From positions 1 to 64,000 of the forward strand of contig NZ_JALBWV010000052.1 in assembly GCF_022678645.1 (NCBI RefSeq): DNA of 64,000 nucleotides, given 5' to 3'. Below the pieces are notes generated by a model, which was not told where the DNA came from, ran no database searches, and saw only the letters and a list, made by a program, of their open reading frames with translations. Each line of letters begins with the position of its first letter. The stretch's first letter is position 1. Both the position numbers and the translations under genes were made by a program. Below, in pieces: positions 45,094 to 53,832 of this stretch. Origin of the DNA: Saccharopolyspora soli. GTDB lineage: Bacteria > Actinomycetota > Actinomycetes > Mycobacteriales > Pseudonocardiaceae.

Positions 45094-46461
45094 TCAATGG
45101 CGCATGTGCTGGATCGCGCTGAGCACACCGCCGATCGAGGCGTTGGGCCAGAGGAAGGTAAGCAGCAGCCCACCGATGATCAACACCGCGGCCACCGACA
45201 GCTTCAGGATCTTGATGCGTCGCGCCCGGTCCTCGTCCGGCTCCTCCAACGGCATCGGCTCCACCTCGATCGGCGGCCGAGGCGCTGCCGCCACCTCCTC
45301 GTCGAAGTCCTCGAACGAGTCGTCGGAGCCTTCGATGCGCATCAACACGCTGGTCTCGGCCACCGACCCCTGGTCCGCGTCGGTCGACAGAACCTGCACC
45401 GCGGCCAGCGCCGCGCCGCTGGCCGCGGCCAGTTCGGGCGCGACGTCGACCAGCGGTGGTTTCTGCAACCGCTCGCCCACCAGCTGCTTCAGCAGCGGGG
45501 TGCGCGCGGTGCCACCGGCCAGCACGACCACGTCGAGGTCGTCCGGCGACAGCGTCGCCGACTGCACCGCCTGCAGGATCAGCTCCGGCACCCGCTCCAG
45601 GTGCGGCCGGGCGAGCTGCTCGTACCGGGAGCGGGACAACGCGAACTCGGTGCGCACCCCTGGCAGTTCCACCCGCAGCTGCACACCTGGTTGGTGCGAG
45701 AGGGCTTCCTTCGCCCGGACGCACTCCGCGCGCAGGTGCGCGAGTGCGGCCCGCTGGTTGAGATCGGCGAAGTCGAGCGCGCCCAGCCGATCACCGAACT
45801 CGGCGCGGACCGCGGCGAAGATCTCGTCGTCGAGGTCCTGGCCGCTGGGATGCTCGGTGTTCAGCGGCGAGCCGACCACCTCGAAGCCCCGTCGGCGGCG
45901 GCGCAGCACGGTCGCGTCGAAACCGCTGCCCCCGATGTTGCCCACCACGACCGGCTCGTGCTCCTCGACGCGCTGCTTGGCGGCGTAGTCGAGGGCGACG
46001 GCCATCGGTTCGGGCACCATCGTCACGTCGGTCAGGCCGAGCTGGGCCAATGCCTGGTGGACCAGGTGGGTGCGATGCGGGCCCCAGGTCGCGCTGTGCG
46101 CGACCGCGATGTGCTCGGCCGGATGCCCCTGCCGGTGCGCGACCGCATCGGCCACCCACTCGATCATCGCCGCCACCAGCCGCTGGGCGGGGATGAACTC
46201 GCTGCCGACCAGCAGCGGTAGATCGTCGCCCAGCCGTCCGGTGAAGCCGTGCACCACCCACTCGTGGTGGGTGATCTCCTGCCGCTGAGCGGCCTCGCCA
46301 GCTACGAACGACCCGTCCTGGACTCTGCACAGCACGGTCGGCACCACGGGCCCGGCGGCCAGCGGGACCGGCGCGGCCGGTGACCAGCGGCTGCCGTCTC
46401 TCCGGGCAATGGCAGCCGTCGTCGCCGTCGCGCCCAGATGAATGCCCAGGACGTAAGGCAT
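45094..46461 (-). CDS. Membrane-anchored Hsp70-like protein with degenerate ATPase site
   Basis: 455 residues: an actin/Hsp70-type nucleotide-binding domain (1-370), an acidic linker, one C-terminal membrane helix (LSVAAVLIIGGLLLTFLWPN) and a short tail. The substrate-binding domain of DnaK is missing. Compared with E. coli DnaK, Asp8 is His (VLGIHLGATAT), Lys70 is Gln (GEAAQRQ), Asp194 is Asn (VGNIGGSGFD) and Thr199 is Gly. Glu171 (PEPMAVAL) and the adenosine motif VVLAGGTARTPLL remain. It may bind but not efficiently hydrolyse ATP (inference). It is divergent from the IniB-like gene and upstream of the LuxR regulator. Confidence 0.88.
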   Translation of the reverse strand: MPYVLGIHLGATATTAAIARRDGSRWSPAAPVPLAAGPVVPTVLCRVQDGSFVAGEAAQRQEITHHEWVVHGFTGRLGDDLPLLVGSEFIPAQRLVAAMIEWVADAVAHRQGHPAEHIAVAHSATWGPHRTHLVHQALAQLGLTDVTMVPEPMAVALDYAAKQRVEEHEPVVVGNIGGSGFDATVLRRRRRGFEVVGSPLNTEHPSGQDLDDEIFAAVRAEFGDRLGALDFADLNQRAALAHLRAECVRAKEALSHQPGVQLRVELPGVRTEFALSRSRYEQLARPHLERVPELILQAVQSATLSPDDLDVVVLAGGTARTPLLKQLVGERLQKPPLVDVAPELAAASGAALAAVQVLSTDADQGSVAETSVLMRIEGSDDSFEDFDEEVAAAPRPPIEVEPMPLEEPDEDRARRIKILKLSVAAVLIIGGLLLTFLWPNASIGGVLSAIQHMRH

Positions 46462-46576
46462 GCAATCCCTTCGTGTGACCGAACTAACCACCATCGAGCG
46501 ATACCCGCAGTGGCGCAGGGTGGACACAATTTAGCGCGCATCCAGTTACACACAGGTTCCGGATGCCCCAACCGAC

Positions 46577-46608
46577 CCCCTAATGGGCCACCTCATAGAT
46601 CCCCTAAT
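46577..46608 (+). promoter_or_regulatory. Direct repeat CCCCTAAT upstream of the IniB-like gene
   Basis: CCCCTAAT occurs at 46577-46584 and 46601-46608, start-to-start 24 nt apart, about 140 nt before the IniB-like start and also in the Hsp70-like upstream region. Evenly spaced direct repeats are typical sites for LuxR-type activators. Binding by the neighbouring LuxR protein is inferred. The remainder of 46462-46749 holds no gene. Confidence 0.45.
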
Positions 46609-46749
46609 AGGTGCCCGGATAACTAGGAGTCGTTCCCGATGGCTGGGGGGCCTGACGTCTCTACGGTGATCAACACGGCAGTGAGGGACCGGACGACCTC
46701 ACTCGGAAGACACCCAGCCGAGTACCGCTGAGCATTGGGAGGCCCAAGG

Positions 46750-48114
46750 ATGGTGAACCCTCAGCAAGCGACTGGTCGGGCCGAGTCCTCCACGTCCGAC
46801 CCCGGGACGCACTCCACCGCTGGCCTGCCGGATCAGCCGACGCTGTACGAGTTCCTCACGCGCCTCGTCAGCGACCCGGCCGCCCGGTCGGCCTTCGACG
46901 CTGATCCACAAGCCACGCTGGATCAAGCCGGACTCGGGGGGATGACCGCGACAGACGTCCTGCAAGCCACGTCGCTGGTCCTCGACTACGCGCCGGTCGA
47001 GGTCGTCACCGCGTACGACCGCTCACTCCAGAGCAGCGTCGAGAAGTTCGCTGCGAGCACCCAGCACGTCGCGATCAACGAACTGCATCCCGCACATCCA
47101 TTCGAGCAGGAAGAACAGAGCATGCTGCAGAGCACCCCCGCCCAGCCCGCCGACTTCGGCAAGGACAGCGACGTCGACGCCACGATGCCGGCCCCGGCTC
47201 CGGCCTCGTCGCACAACGTCGACATCGACATCGAGAACAACGACTCGCACAACCTGATCAGCGTTCACGACGTGCTGAGCAACAACAACATCGGCAACGA
47301 CAACATCGTGGCCAGCGTCGTGGGCAACACGGTGGGCCAGGTCGGCGACAGCCTCGACCTGTCCAGCGCCACCAACGTGGTGGGCGACCTGACCTACGGC
47401 ACCGTGTCCCAGGTCAACGAGACCGCGACGCACGTCTTCGACACCAGCGTCGACTTGGCCGCTGGCGCTGGCACGATGGTGCACGGTGACGTGACCAACA
47501 TCGTGGACAACTCGGTGAACCTGGACGTGCTGAACGTCGTCAACGACGCTCCGATCGTCGGCGACGTCGCCGCCAACGTCACCAACCTGGTTGGCAACGT
47601 GGCCGGTGGCGACCTGATCGGCGGCGTCGTCGGTGGCGACCTGGTCGGCGGCGTCGTTGGTGGCGACCTGGTCGGCAACGTGACCGGTGTCGTGGGCAAC
47701 GTCCCGATCGCCGGTGACGTGGTCAGCAACGTCGCTGGTGGCGACCTGATCGGCAACGTGACCGGTGTTGTGGGCGACGTGGCTGGCGGCGTGCCGGTCG
47801 TCGGCGACGTGGTCGGCGGTGTGACCGGTGGCGACGTCAACGTCCTGCCGGTGGACGACGTGACCTCCGCCCTGCCCGTCGACGACGTGGTTTCGGCCCT
47901 CCCGGTCGACGACGTGACCTCCACCCTGCCCGTCGACGACGTGGTTTCGGCCCTCCCGGTCGACGACGTCACCTCGGCGCTGCCGGTCGGCGACGTGGTC
48001 TCCCACCTGCCCGCGCCGAGCGACCTGCCGGTTGCTGGCCCGATCGTGGGCGAGCCCGTGGAGGACGTGGTGAACACCGCCACCTCCGCGCTGCCGCTGG
48101 ACGGCCTGCTCTGA
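46750..48114 (+). CDS. IniB-like protein with Val/Gly/Asp repeats
   Basis: 454 residues. The first about 85 form an IniB-type N-terminal domain (TLYEFLTRLVSDPAARSAFD then LDQAGLGGMTATDVLQATSL). An Asn/Asp-rich section (VHDVLSNNNIGNDNIVASVV) precedes repetitive GGDLIGGVVGGDLVGGVVGG and a 9-residue repeat LPVDDV(T/V)S(A/T). Composition is dominated by Val, Gly, Asp and Asn; no membrane helix or classical signal peptide is seen. In mycobacteria IniB is first in the isoniazid-inducible operon and is Gly-rich. Here the repeats are acidic. ATG 46750 has GGGAGG 7 nt upstream. Confidence 0.8.
   Translation: MVNPQQATGRAESSTSDPGTHSTAGLPDQPTLYEFLTRLVSDPAARSAFDADPQATLDQAGLGGMTATDVLQATSLVLDYAPVEVVTAYDRSLQSSVEKFAASTQHVAINELHPAHPFEQEEQSMLQSTPAQPADFGKDSDVDATMPAPAPASSHNVDIDIENNDSHNLISVHDVLSNNNIGNDNIVASVVGNTVGQVGDSLDLSSATNVVGDLTYGTVSQVNETATHVFDTSVDLAAGAGTMVHGDVTNIVDNSVNLDVLNVVNDAPIVGDVAANVTNLVGNVAGGDLIGGVVGGDLVGGVVGGDLVGNVTGVVGNVPIAGDVVSNVAGGDLIGNVTGVVGDVAGGVPVVGDVVGGVTGGDVNVLPVDDVTSALPVDDVVSALPVDDVTSTLPVDDVVSALPVDDVTSALPVGDVVSHLPAPSDLPVAGPIVGEPVEDVVNTATSALPLDGLL
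47845..48006 (+). repeat. 27-bp tandem repeat in the IniB-like gene
   Basis: Six consecutive 27-bp units encode residues about 366-419 as LPVDDVTSA, LPVDDVVSA, LPVDDVTST, LPVDDVVSA, LPVDDVTSA and LPVGDVVSH. Two alternating unit types imply an ancestral 54-bp duplication. A looser GGDL(I/V)G repeat lies at 47608-47810. Confidence 0.9.
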
Positions 48115-48130
48115 ACGCAGTGAGCAACTG

Positions 48131-48165
48131 AATGCCGGGATCCGCGCACTGCGGATCCCGGCATT
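48131..48165 (+). terminator. Hairpin between the IniB-like and IniA-like genes
   Basis: AATGCCGGGATCCGC (48131-48145) pairs perfectly with GCGGATCCCGGCATT (48151-48165), followed by CTTCGCATTT. It would end or attenuate transcription after the IniB-like gene, so the GTPase genes may use read-through or their own promoter in the next 113 nt. Confidence 0.75.
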
Positions 48166-48278
48166 CTTCGCATTTCGGACCGCTTTTTGCCGTTCTTGAC
48201 ACTCCGGGTGCGTGTTACAGGTACGAGTTCAGCCGATTGGGTTTTTCTATCGGCTGCGGCACTGCCACAATCGACGCC

Positions 48279-50090
48279 GTGATCGAGACGGCGTTGGTGG
48301 AACTGATCGATCGCGCGACTGCGGAATGTGCCGAGCAGCAACGCGCTGATCTGCACGGCCGACTGCGCCAAATCCGCGCTCGCGTGCTCGACCCAACGCA
48401 GCTCGTGCTGGTCGTCGGCGAGTCGAAGCAGGGCAAGAGTGCCCTGGTCAACGCCATCGTGAACGCACCGGTGTGCGCCTCCGGCGACGACGTGACCACC
48501 GTCGTGCCCACCCTCGTCCGGCACTCCGACGAACCGACCGCCCTGCTCATCGAGCACGAACCGAGGCAAGGGCCGGCCGCCCTGGAACGCATGCCGGTGC
48601 CCATCGAGCAGGTCCGCGAACAGCTCGAACGCGCACTCGCGCTCGGCCGCCCGGTCACGCGCGGTGAGATAGGCATCCCCCGGGCGGTGCTGCAGAACGG
48701 TCTCGCGCTGATGGACACCCCCGGCGTCGGTAGCGTGTCCTCATCGCTGACCGCCACCACGCTGGCCGTGGTCGCGGAGGCCGATGCGCTGCTGATGGTC
48801 TCCGACGCCACCCAGGAACTGACCACCAACGAGCTCACCTTCCTCAAGCAGGCCACCGCGCTGTGCCCGAACGTCGCGCTGGTGCTGCCCAAGATCGACC
48901 GGACGCCGCACTGGCGGCGAGTGCTCGAAGTCAACCGGAAGCACCTGGACAACGCCGGTATCGCCGCCAAGATCTTCCCGGTGTCGGCGAACATCCGGAT
49001 GCGTGCGATGCAGACCAAGAACACCAACCTCAACGCCGAGTCCGGGTTCCCACCGCTGCTGGAATTCCTCAAGACCGAAATGGCGGGCAGGCACGAGCAG
49101 CTCACCCGGCGGCTGGTCGCGCACAACGTCTCCGAGGCGCTCACCCAGATCAACGACGCGCTGCGGGCCGAACTCGCCGCGCAGAACCCGCGCACCGCGG
49201 CCGAGACCCTGGTGGAACTGGAGACCGCGCAGCGCCGCGCCGAAGACCTCAAGCGGGTCGCCAGCCGGTGGCAGAAGGCGCTCAACGAGGGCATCTCCGA
49301 GATGTTCACCGACATCGAATTCGACTTCCGGGAACGCAGCTGGGCGGTGTTGCACGAGGTCAGCGAGATCTTCGAGGCCGCCGATCCGCTGGAGGTCTGG
49401 GACGAGTTCCGCGACTGGCTGGCCGCCCAGCTCACCGCCGCGATCACCGAGACCTTCGAGTGGCTGGAACAGCGCAAGGAACGGCTCGCCGAGCAGGTCG
49501 CCGACGAAATGCTGGCCCAGCACGCCGGGGCGCTGCCGAACCTGGACCGCGTTCGCCCACCGGACCCGCTGGACGAGGTCCCGGAACCGAAGTTGCCGCC
49601 GAACTCGGAGTACAAGCGTTTCGACCAGTTCCTGACCGGGCTGCGCGGCTCCTACGGCGGCGTGCTGATGTTCGGCCTGATCACCACGCTGGCGAACCTG
49701 CCGCTGATCAACGTGGTGTCGATCTCGGCGGGCGTCCTGCTGGGCACCAAGAGCCTCAAGGAGGACAAGGACCTGCGGTTGCGCCGCCGCCAGTCCGAGG
49801 CGAAGACCGCGGTCCAGCGCTACGTCGAGCAGGTCATCTTCCAGGTGAACAAGGAGGCCAAGGACGCGATCCGCGGCGTGCACCGGGGCCTGCACTCGCA
49901 CTACATGGGGATCACCGAAGATGCCCAGATGGAGATCAGCCGAGCCATCCAGGAGATCAAGCGGTCCGCCGAGCGCAGCGCGGTGGATCGCGATCAGCGG
50001 GCCAAGGAGATCCGGCAGAAGCTGGAAGACCTCACGGTGCTGCGTCGGCGGGTCAACATGCTGACCCAGAACCGGATCACCGCGGCATGA
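48279..50090 (+). CDS. Dynamin-like GTPase, IniA-like
   Basis: 603-residue bacterial dynamin-family GTPase. The P-loop is GESKQGKSALVNAI (47-60), followed by G3 DTPG (146-149) and a G4-type LPKID. A long helical middle region carries a hydrophobic hairpin near residues 460-490 (VLMFGLITTLANLPLINVVS) suited to membrane insertion, and a basic coiled-coil end follows. IniA of M. tuberculosis has the same size class and is a membrane-remodelling GTPase linked to isoniazid tolerance. GTG 48279 is taken. The stop overlaps the IniC-like ATG (ATGA), so the two GTPases are made together. Confidence 0.88.
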   Translation: MIETALVELIDRATAECAEQQRADLHGRLRQIRARVLDPTQLVLVVGESKQGKSALVNAIVNAPVCASGDDVTTVVPTLVRHSDEPTALLIEHEPRQGPAALERMPVPIEQVREQLERALALGRPVTRGEIGIPRAVLQNGLALMDTPGVGSVSSSLTATTLAVVAEADALLMVSDATQELTTNELTFLKQATALCPNVALVLPKIDRTPHWRRVLEVNRKHLDNAGIAAKIFPVSANIRMRAMQTKNTNLNAESGFPPLLEFLKTEMAGRHEQLTRRLVAHNVSEALTQINDALRAELAAQNPRTAAETLVELETAQRRAEDLKRVASRWQKALNEGISEMFTDIEFDFRERSWAVLHEVSEIFEAADPLEVWDEFRDWLAAQLTAAITETFEWLEQRKERLAEQVADEMLAQHAGALPNLDRVRPPDPLDEVPEPKLPPNSEYKRFDQFLTGLRGSYGGVLMFGLITTLANLPLINVVSISAGVLLGTKSLKEDKDLRLRRRQSEAKTAVQRYVEQVIFQVNKEAKDAIRGVHRGLHSHYMGITEDAQMEISRAIQEIKRSAERSAVDRDQRAKEIRQKLEDLTVLRRRVNMLTQNRITAA

Positions 50091-51658
50091 GCACCGATGC
50101 ACTGCTGGAGCGCGCCCGCGCGCTGTTGATCCGCACCATGACCTTCTACCGGGACGATCCGCGCACCTCCGCCTGGCTGCGCGATCGGCTGGAACGGCTC
50201 GGCCAGCCGCTGCGCATCGCCGTCAGCGGCCGGGTGAAGTCGGGCAAGTCCACGCTGATCAACGCGCTGGTCGGCGAGGAGCTCGCGCCCACCGACGCCG
50301 AGGAGCGCACCCAGGTCAACACCTTCTACCAGTACGGGCCGGAACCGAGGATCCTGATCCACACCCCGCACGGCGCGGTGCAGAACGTGCCGGTGACCAC
50401 ATTGGACGCCGGCACCATCCGCGACCTGCAGCACTGGCGGCCCGACGAAGTGGCCCGGCTGGTGATCGAGGCGCCGACGCCGGGATTGCAGGCCATCACC
50501 CTGATCGAAACACCCGGTGTCGCGTCGGCAGCGGTCCAGGAGACCGGGCGGTCGGCGCTCGCGCAGATCCTGTCCGAAGCGGACGCCGTGCTCTACCTGA
50601 CGCGGTATCCGCGGCAGACCGACCTGCAGTTCCTGCAGTCGGTCAACGAGTTGCAGACGGCCCGCTGCGTGCCGATCAACACGATCGTGGCGTTCTCCCG
50701 CGCCGACGAGACCGGCAGCGGCGGCCCGGAAGCGCTGCAGAGCGCCGAGCGGATCGCGGAGCGCTACCGCAACGACCCCACGCTGCGGTCCTTCGCGCAG
50801 CACCTAATTCCGGTGATCGGGCTGCTGGGGCAGGCCGTGGCGACGATGACCGACGAGGAGTTCACCGCGCTGGGCAACCTGGCGCGGTTGTCCCAGAACG
50901 ACCAGGACGCCTTGTTGTTGTCCGCGGACCGGTTCATCAACAGCACCGGTTTGGAGTCGACACCGGGGCCGGTCCGACGGCAGCTGCTCGAGCGGTTCGG
51001 GCACTTCGGCGTCGAGCGTGCCCTGACGTTGCTGCGCGGCGGGGTGACGGACGCGCAGAACCTGCGGGCCGCGTTGCTCGACGAAAGCGGCATGAACCTG
51101 CTGCAGGAGGCCGTGCACCAGCAGTTCGTGGAGCGGCAGAGCGCGTTGCGGGCCCGATCCGCGCTGCTGGCCGTCGACATGGTGTTGCGCGCCAATCCCC
51201 GACCCGGCGTGCAGCAGTTGCGCGGCGAGTTCGAACGACTGCTGGTCAACGCGCACGAGTGGAACGAACTGCGGCTGCTGTCGGCGCTGGATTCCGGGCA
51301 GGTGCGGTTCGCCCGGCCGCTCCAGTCGGAGGCCAAGCGGTTGCTCGGGGCGTTCGGCGCCGCTCCGCACGCGCGGCTCGGCCGGGACGAGCTGGCGCTG
51401 GAAGTGGATCTGGCCGACGAGGCGGCGGCCGCGCTGTCGCGGTGGCGTGAGCAATCGGTGAATCCACTGCACGACCGGACCCACCGCGAGGCGGCCCGAA
51501 CGGTCCTGCGCAGCTGCGAACGCCTGATCCTCCACCAGGTCCACAGCGCCCAGCGACCGCAAACCACCCAGCACCAGCAGAATCCCCAAGCCCAGCACGG
51601 TCACCGCCACGACCCGCAACCGACCCAGAACACCCCGGGCGCCCACTCCCGCGGCTGA
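50087..51658 (+). CDS. Dynamin-like GTPase, IniC-like
   Basis: 523-residue partner of the IniA-like GTPase. The P-loop is SGRVKSGKSTLINALVG (47-63), the G2-type Thr is in EERTQVNTFY, and G3 appears as LIETPGV (Glu in place of the usual Asp). The usual G4 N/TKXD is not evident; FSRADE occupies that place. The C-terminus beyond 490 is Gln/His/Pro-rich (TTQHQQNPQAQHGHRHDPQP) and may be disordered or bind metal. Translation is coupled to the upstream GTPase by ATGA. A hetero-oligomeric membrane-stabilising machine is inferred. Confidence 0.86.
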   Translation: MSTDALLERARALLIRTMTFYRDDPRTSAWLRDRLERLGQPLRIAVSGRVKSGKSTLINALVGEELAPTDAEERTQVNTFYQYGPEPRILIHTPHGAVQNVPVTTLDAGTIRDLQHWRPDEVARLVIEAPTPGLQAITLIETPGVASAAVQETGRSALAQILSEADAVLYLTRYPRQTDLQFLQSVNELQTARCVPINTIVAFSRADETGSGGPEALQSAERIAERYRNDPTLRSFAQHLIPVIGLLGQAVATMTDEEFTALGNLARLSQNDQDALLLSADRFINSTGLESTPGPVRRQLLERFGHFGVERALTLLRGGVTDAQNLRAALLDESGMNLLQEAVHQQFVERQSALRARSALLAVDMVLRANPRPGVQQLRGEFERLLVNAHEWNELRLLSALDSGQVRFARPLQSEAKRLLGAFGAAPHARLGRDELALEVDLADEAAAALSRWREQSVNPLHDRTHREAARTVLRSCERLILHQVHSAQRPQTTQHQQNPQAQHGHRHDPQPTQNTPGAHSRG

Positions 51659-51707
51659 TCCTGTCCACTTCGGACTTTCGAGCTGGCGTGGTTCGCCACC
51701 TCTTCCC

Positions 51708-51754
51708 CACGTGCGAAGGCCCGGGAGCATCGGGCTCCCGGGCCTTCGCGTGTG
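51708..51754. terminator. Bidirectional terminator between the IniC-like and catalase genes
   Basis: CGAAGGCCCGGGAGC (51714-51728) pairs perfectly with GCTCCCGGGCCTTCG (51734-51748). The stem extends outward by further pairs with G-T wobbles to 51708/51754. It separates two convergent genes. Confidence 0.82.
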
Positions 51755-51780
51755 GTGGTTGCCGCAGTCAGCGGTGGCTG

Positions 51781-53229
51781 TCAGCCCTGGAGCTTGTCGG
51801 CGATCTTGTCGCCGGTGGCCTTGTCGACGCTGCGCCAGTACTCCAGCGCCCGCTCCAGGACCGGCTTGCTCACGCCCTTGGCGAGGTGGCCGGAGACGTT
51901 GTCGACGAACCGGGTCCGCTCCTCGTCGTTGAAGACGTTGCGGACCATCGCACCCGGCTGGCCGAAGTCGTCGTCCTCGGCGTGCAACCGGTAGGCCGAG
52001 CGGATGACTTCGTGCTCGATGCCGGTCGGCGCGTCGTCGGTGCCGTAGGAGGCATCCGCGTGCGGGCCGCCGTAGGAGTTCGGCGCGTACACCGGGTCGC
52101 CCACGCCGAAGCTGTACCGCATCTGGCCGTCCTTGGCGTAGCTGTTGACCGGCGCGACCGGACGGTTGACCGGCAGGTCCATGTAGTTGGTGCCGATCCG
52201 GTAGCGGTGCGCGTCCGGGTAGGAGAACAGGCGGCCCTGCAGCATCTTGTCCGGCGAGGTGCCCACCCCCGGAACCAGGTTCGACGGCTCGAACGCGGCC
52301 TGCTCGACCTGCGCGAAGTAGTTCTCCGGGTTCCGGTTCAGCACGAACTTGCCGACCCTGATCAGCGGGTAGTCGCCGTGCGGCCACACCTTGGTCAGGT
52401 CGAACGGGTTGAACCGGTAGTCCGCGGCCTCCTCGAACGGCATGACCTGGACGTACAGCGTCCAACTCGGGTGCTCGCCGCTGGCGATGGTGGTCCACAG
52501 GTCGCGGATGTGGTGGTCGGCGTCCTCACCGGCCAGCCGGTCCGCGTCGGCCTGGCTGAGGAACGCGTGGCCCTGGTCGGTCTTGAAGTGGTACTTGACC
52601 CAGAACTTCTCGCCCGCCCCGTTGATCCACAGGTAGGTGTGCGAACCGTAGAGGTTCATGTTCCGCCAGGTCTTCGGGATGCCGCGGTCACCCATCAGCC
52701 AGGTCACCTGGTGCGCCGACTCCGGGCAATTGGTCCAGAAGTCCCACTGCATGTCGTGGTCGCGCAGGTGGTTGTCGGCGCGGCGCTTCTGCGAGCGGAT
52801 GAAGTCCGGGAACTTGATCGCGTCCCGGATGAAGAACACCGGGGTGTTGTTGCCGACGAGGTCGTAGTTGCCCTCGGTGGTGTAGAACTTCATCGCGGTA
52901 CCGCGCGGGTCGCGCCAGGTGTCCGGCGAACCCAGCTCACCAGCGACCGAGGAGAACCGGATCAGCGTTTCGGTCTTGGTGCCCGGCTGGAACACGGCGG
53001 CCCTGGTGTACTGGCTGACGTCGTCGGTGACCTCGAAGAAGCCGAACGCGCCGCCGCCCTTGGCGTGCACCACGCGCTCCGGCACCCGCTCGCGGTTGAA
53101 CTGGGCGTTCTTCTCGATCAGGTAGTGGTCTTGCAGCAGGATCGGGCCGTTGGGACCGGCGGTCAACGAGTGGTCGTCGCTGGCGACCGGGATTCCGGCG
53201 TTGCTGGTGGTAGGTCGTGCCGAACTCAC
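51781..53229 (-). CDS. katA: Monofunctional heme catalase (KatA type)
   Basis: 482-residue, small-subunit catalase that dismutes hydrogen peroxide. The distal His55 is in [12 protein letters not shown] and the Asn128 in [18 protein letters not shown]. The proximal heme Tyr is in [14 protein letters not shown] near residue 337. An NADPH-binding-like region is also present, typical of clade 3. GTG 53229 is chosen because AGGAGGG lies 7 nt upstream and the gene then overlaps the Fur-family stop (GTGA). The pairing with a Fur-family gene indicates peroxide-responsive control. Confidence 0.95.
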   Translation of the reverse strand: MSSARPTTSNAGIPVASDDHSLTAGPNGPILLQDHYLIEKNAQFNRERVPERVVHAKGGGAFGFFEVTDDVSQYTRAAVFQPGTKTETLIRFSSVAGELGSPDTWRDPRGTAMKFYTTEGNYDLVGNNTPVFFIRDAIKFPDFIRSQKRRADNHLRDHDMQWDFWTNCPESAHQVTWLMGDRGIPKTWRNMNLYGSHTYLWINGAGEKFWVKYHFKTDQGHAFLSQADADRLAGEDADHHIRDLWTTIASGEHPSWTLYVQVMPFEEAADYRFNPFDLTKVWPHGDYPLIRVGKFVLNRNPENYFAQVEQAAFEPSNLVPGVGTSPDKMLQGRLFSYPDAHRYRIGTNYMDLPVNRPVAPVNSYAKDGQMRYSFGVGDPVYAPNSYGGPHADASYGTDDAPTGIEHEVIRSAYRLHAEDDDFGQPGAMVRNVFNDEERTRFVDNVSGHLAKGVSKPVLERALEYWRSVDKATGDKIADKLQG

Positions 53230-53726
53230 GATCGTCCCTCCTCGTGGTGGTGGCTGCGATCCCCCGGCGCGGTTGCCGAGGACCGACAATCAGGACATAA
53301 CCCCCAGAACACGACCTCCGCTTCGTCCACGTCGTAGCCCGCGGTGGACGACGGCGTCAGGCACGGGGCGGAGCCGTAGACGCAGTCGACGTCCTCGGTC
53401 CGGCCGCACACGCGGCACACCAGGTGGTGGTGGTTGTCGGCGGTTCGAGTTTCGAACCTGGCCGGATGCCCGGCGGGCTCGATCCGCCGCAGCAGCCCGG
53501 CGTTGCCGCACGCGTTCAGCACGTCGTAAACGGCCTGAGTGGACACCGAACCGAGTCGCCCGCGCACTGCGGTCGCCACCTGGTCGGCGGTTGCGTGCGG
53601 ATGGCCAGCCAGCCACCGCAGCACCGCGAGTCGCGGTTTGGTGACCCGAAGACCGGCAGCCCGCAACCGCTCACGCGGGTCGTCCGCGCTGGCGGAATGG
53701 TTGCCGTTCGTCGTGCTGAGGGTCAT
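53226..53726 (-). CDS. Fur-family repressor (FurA/CatR-like) of catalase
   Basis: 166-residue Fur-type regulator. A winged HTH is visible as [20 protein letters not shown] and [20 protein letters not shown]. The metal and zinc sites use [19 protein letters not shown] and a second pair FWGLCPDC, and a His-rich tail (DRSHHHEEG) ends it. Overlap with the catalase start (GTGA) and the order regulator-catalase match the CatR-CatA and FurA-KatG systems of actinobacteria, where peroxide oxidation lifts repression. ATG 53726 has no ribosome-binding site and is nearly leaderless from the promoter described next. Confidence 0.9.
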   Translation of the reverse strand: MTLSTTNGNHSASADDPRERLRAAGLRVTKPRLAVLRWLAGHPHATADQVATAVRGRLGSVSTQAVYDVLNACGNAGLLRRIEPAGHPARFETRTADNHHHLVCRVCGRTEDVDCVYGSAPCLTPSSTAGYDVDEAEVVFWGLCPDCRSSATAPGDRSHHHEEGRS

Positions 53727-53736
53727 AGCGAGGCCA

Positions 53737-53767
53737 AGTATGACACCCAAAGATTGGAACGAGTCAA
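53737..53767 (-). promoter_or_regulatory. Promoter of the fur-catalase operon
   Basis: On the minus strand TTGACT (53767-53762) and CATACT (53742-53737) form -35 and -10 hexamers separated by 19 nt. The -10 ends 10 nt before the ATG, so the mRNA would have almost no leader, as reported for mycobacterial furA. The AT-rich spacer may contain the repressor site. Confidence 0.55.
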
Positions 53768-53832
53768 GAAAGCACCCAGCAGTGTGTGTCCCAACTCATC
53801 CCCCAAGCCAGCCCGACCGGCAAGACAGGCCC

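Noticed and set aside
47845-48006. CRISPR array
   Set aside because: The 27-bp units are contiguous without spacers and stay in frame inside a protein gene.
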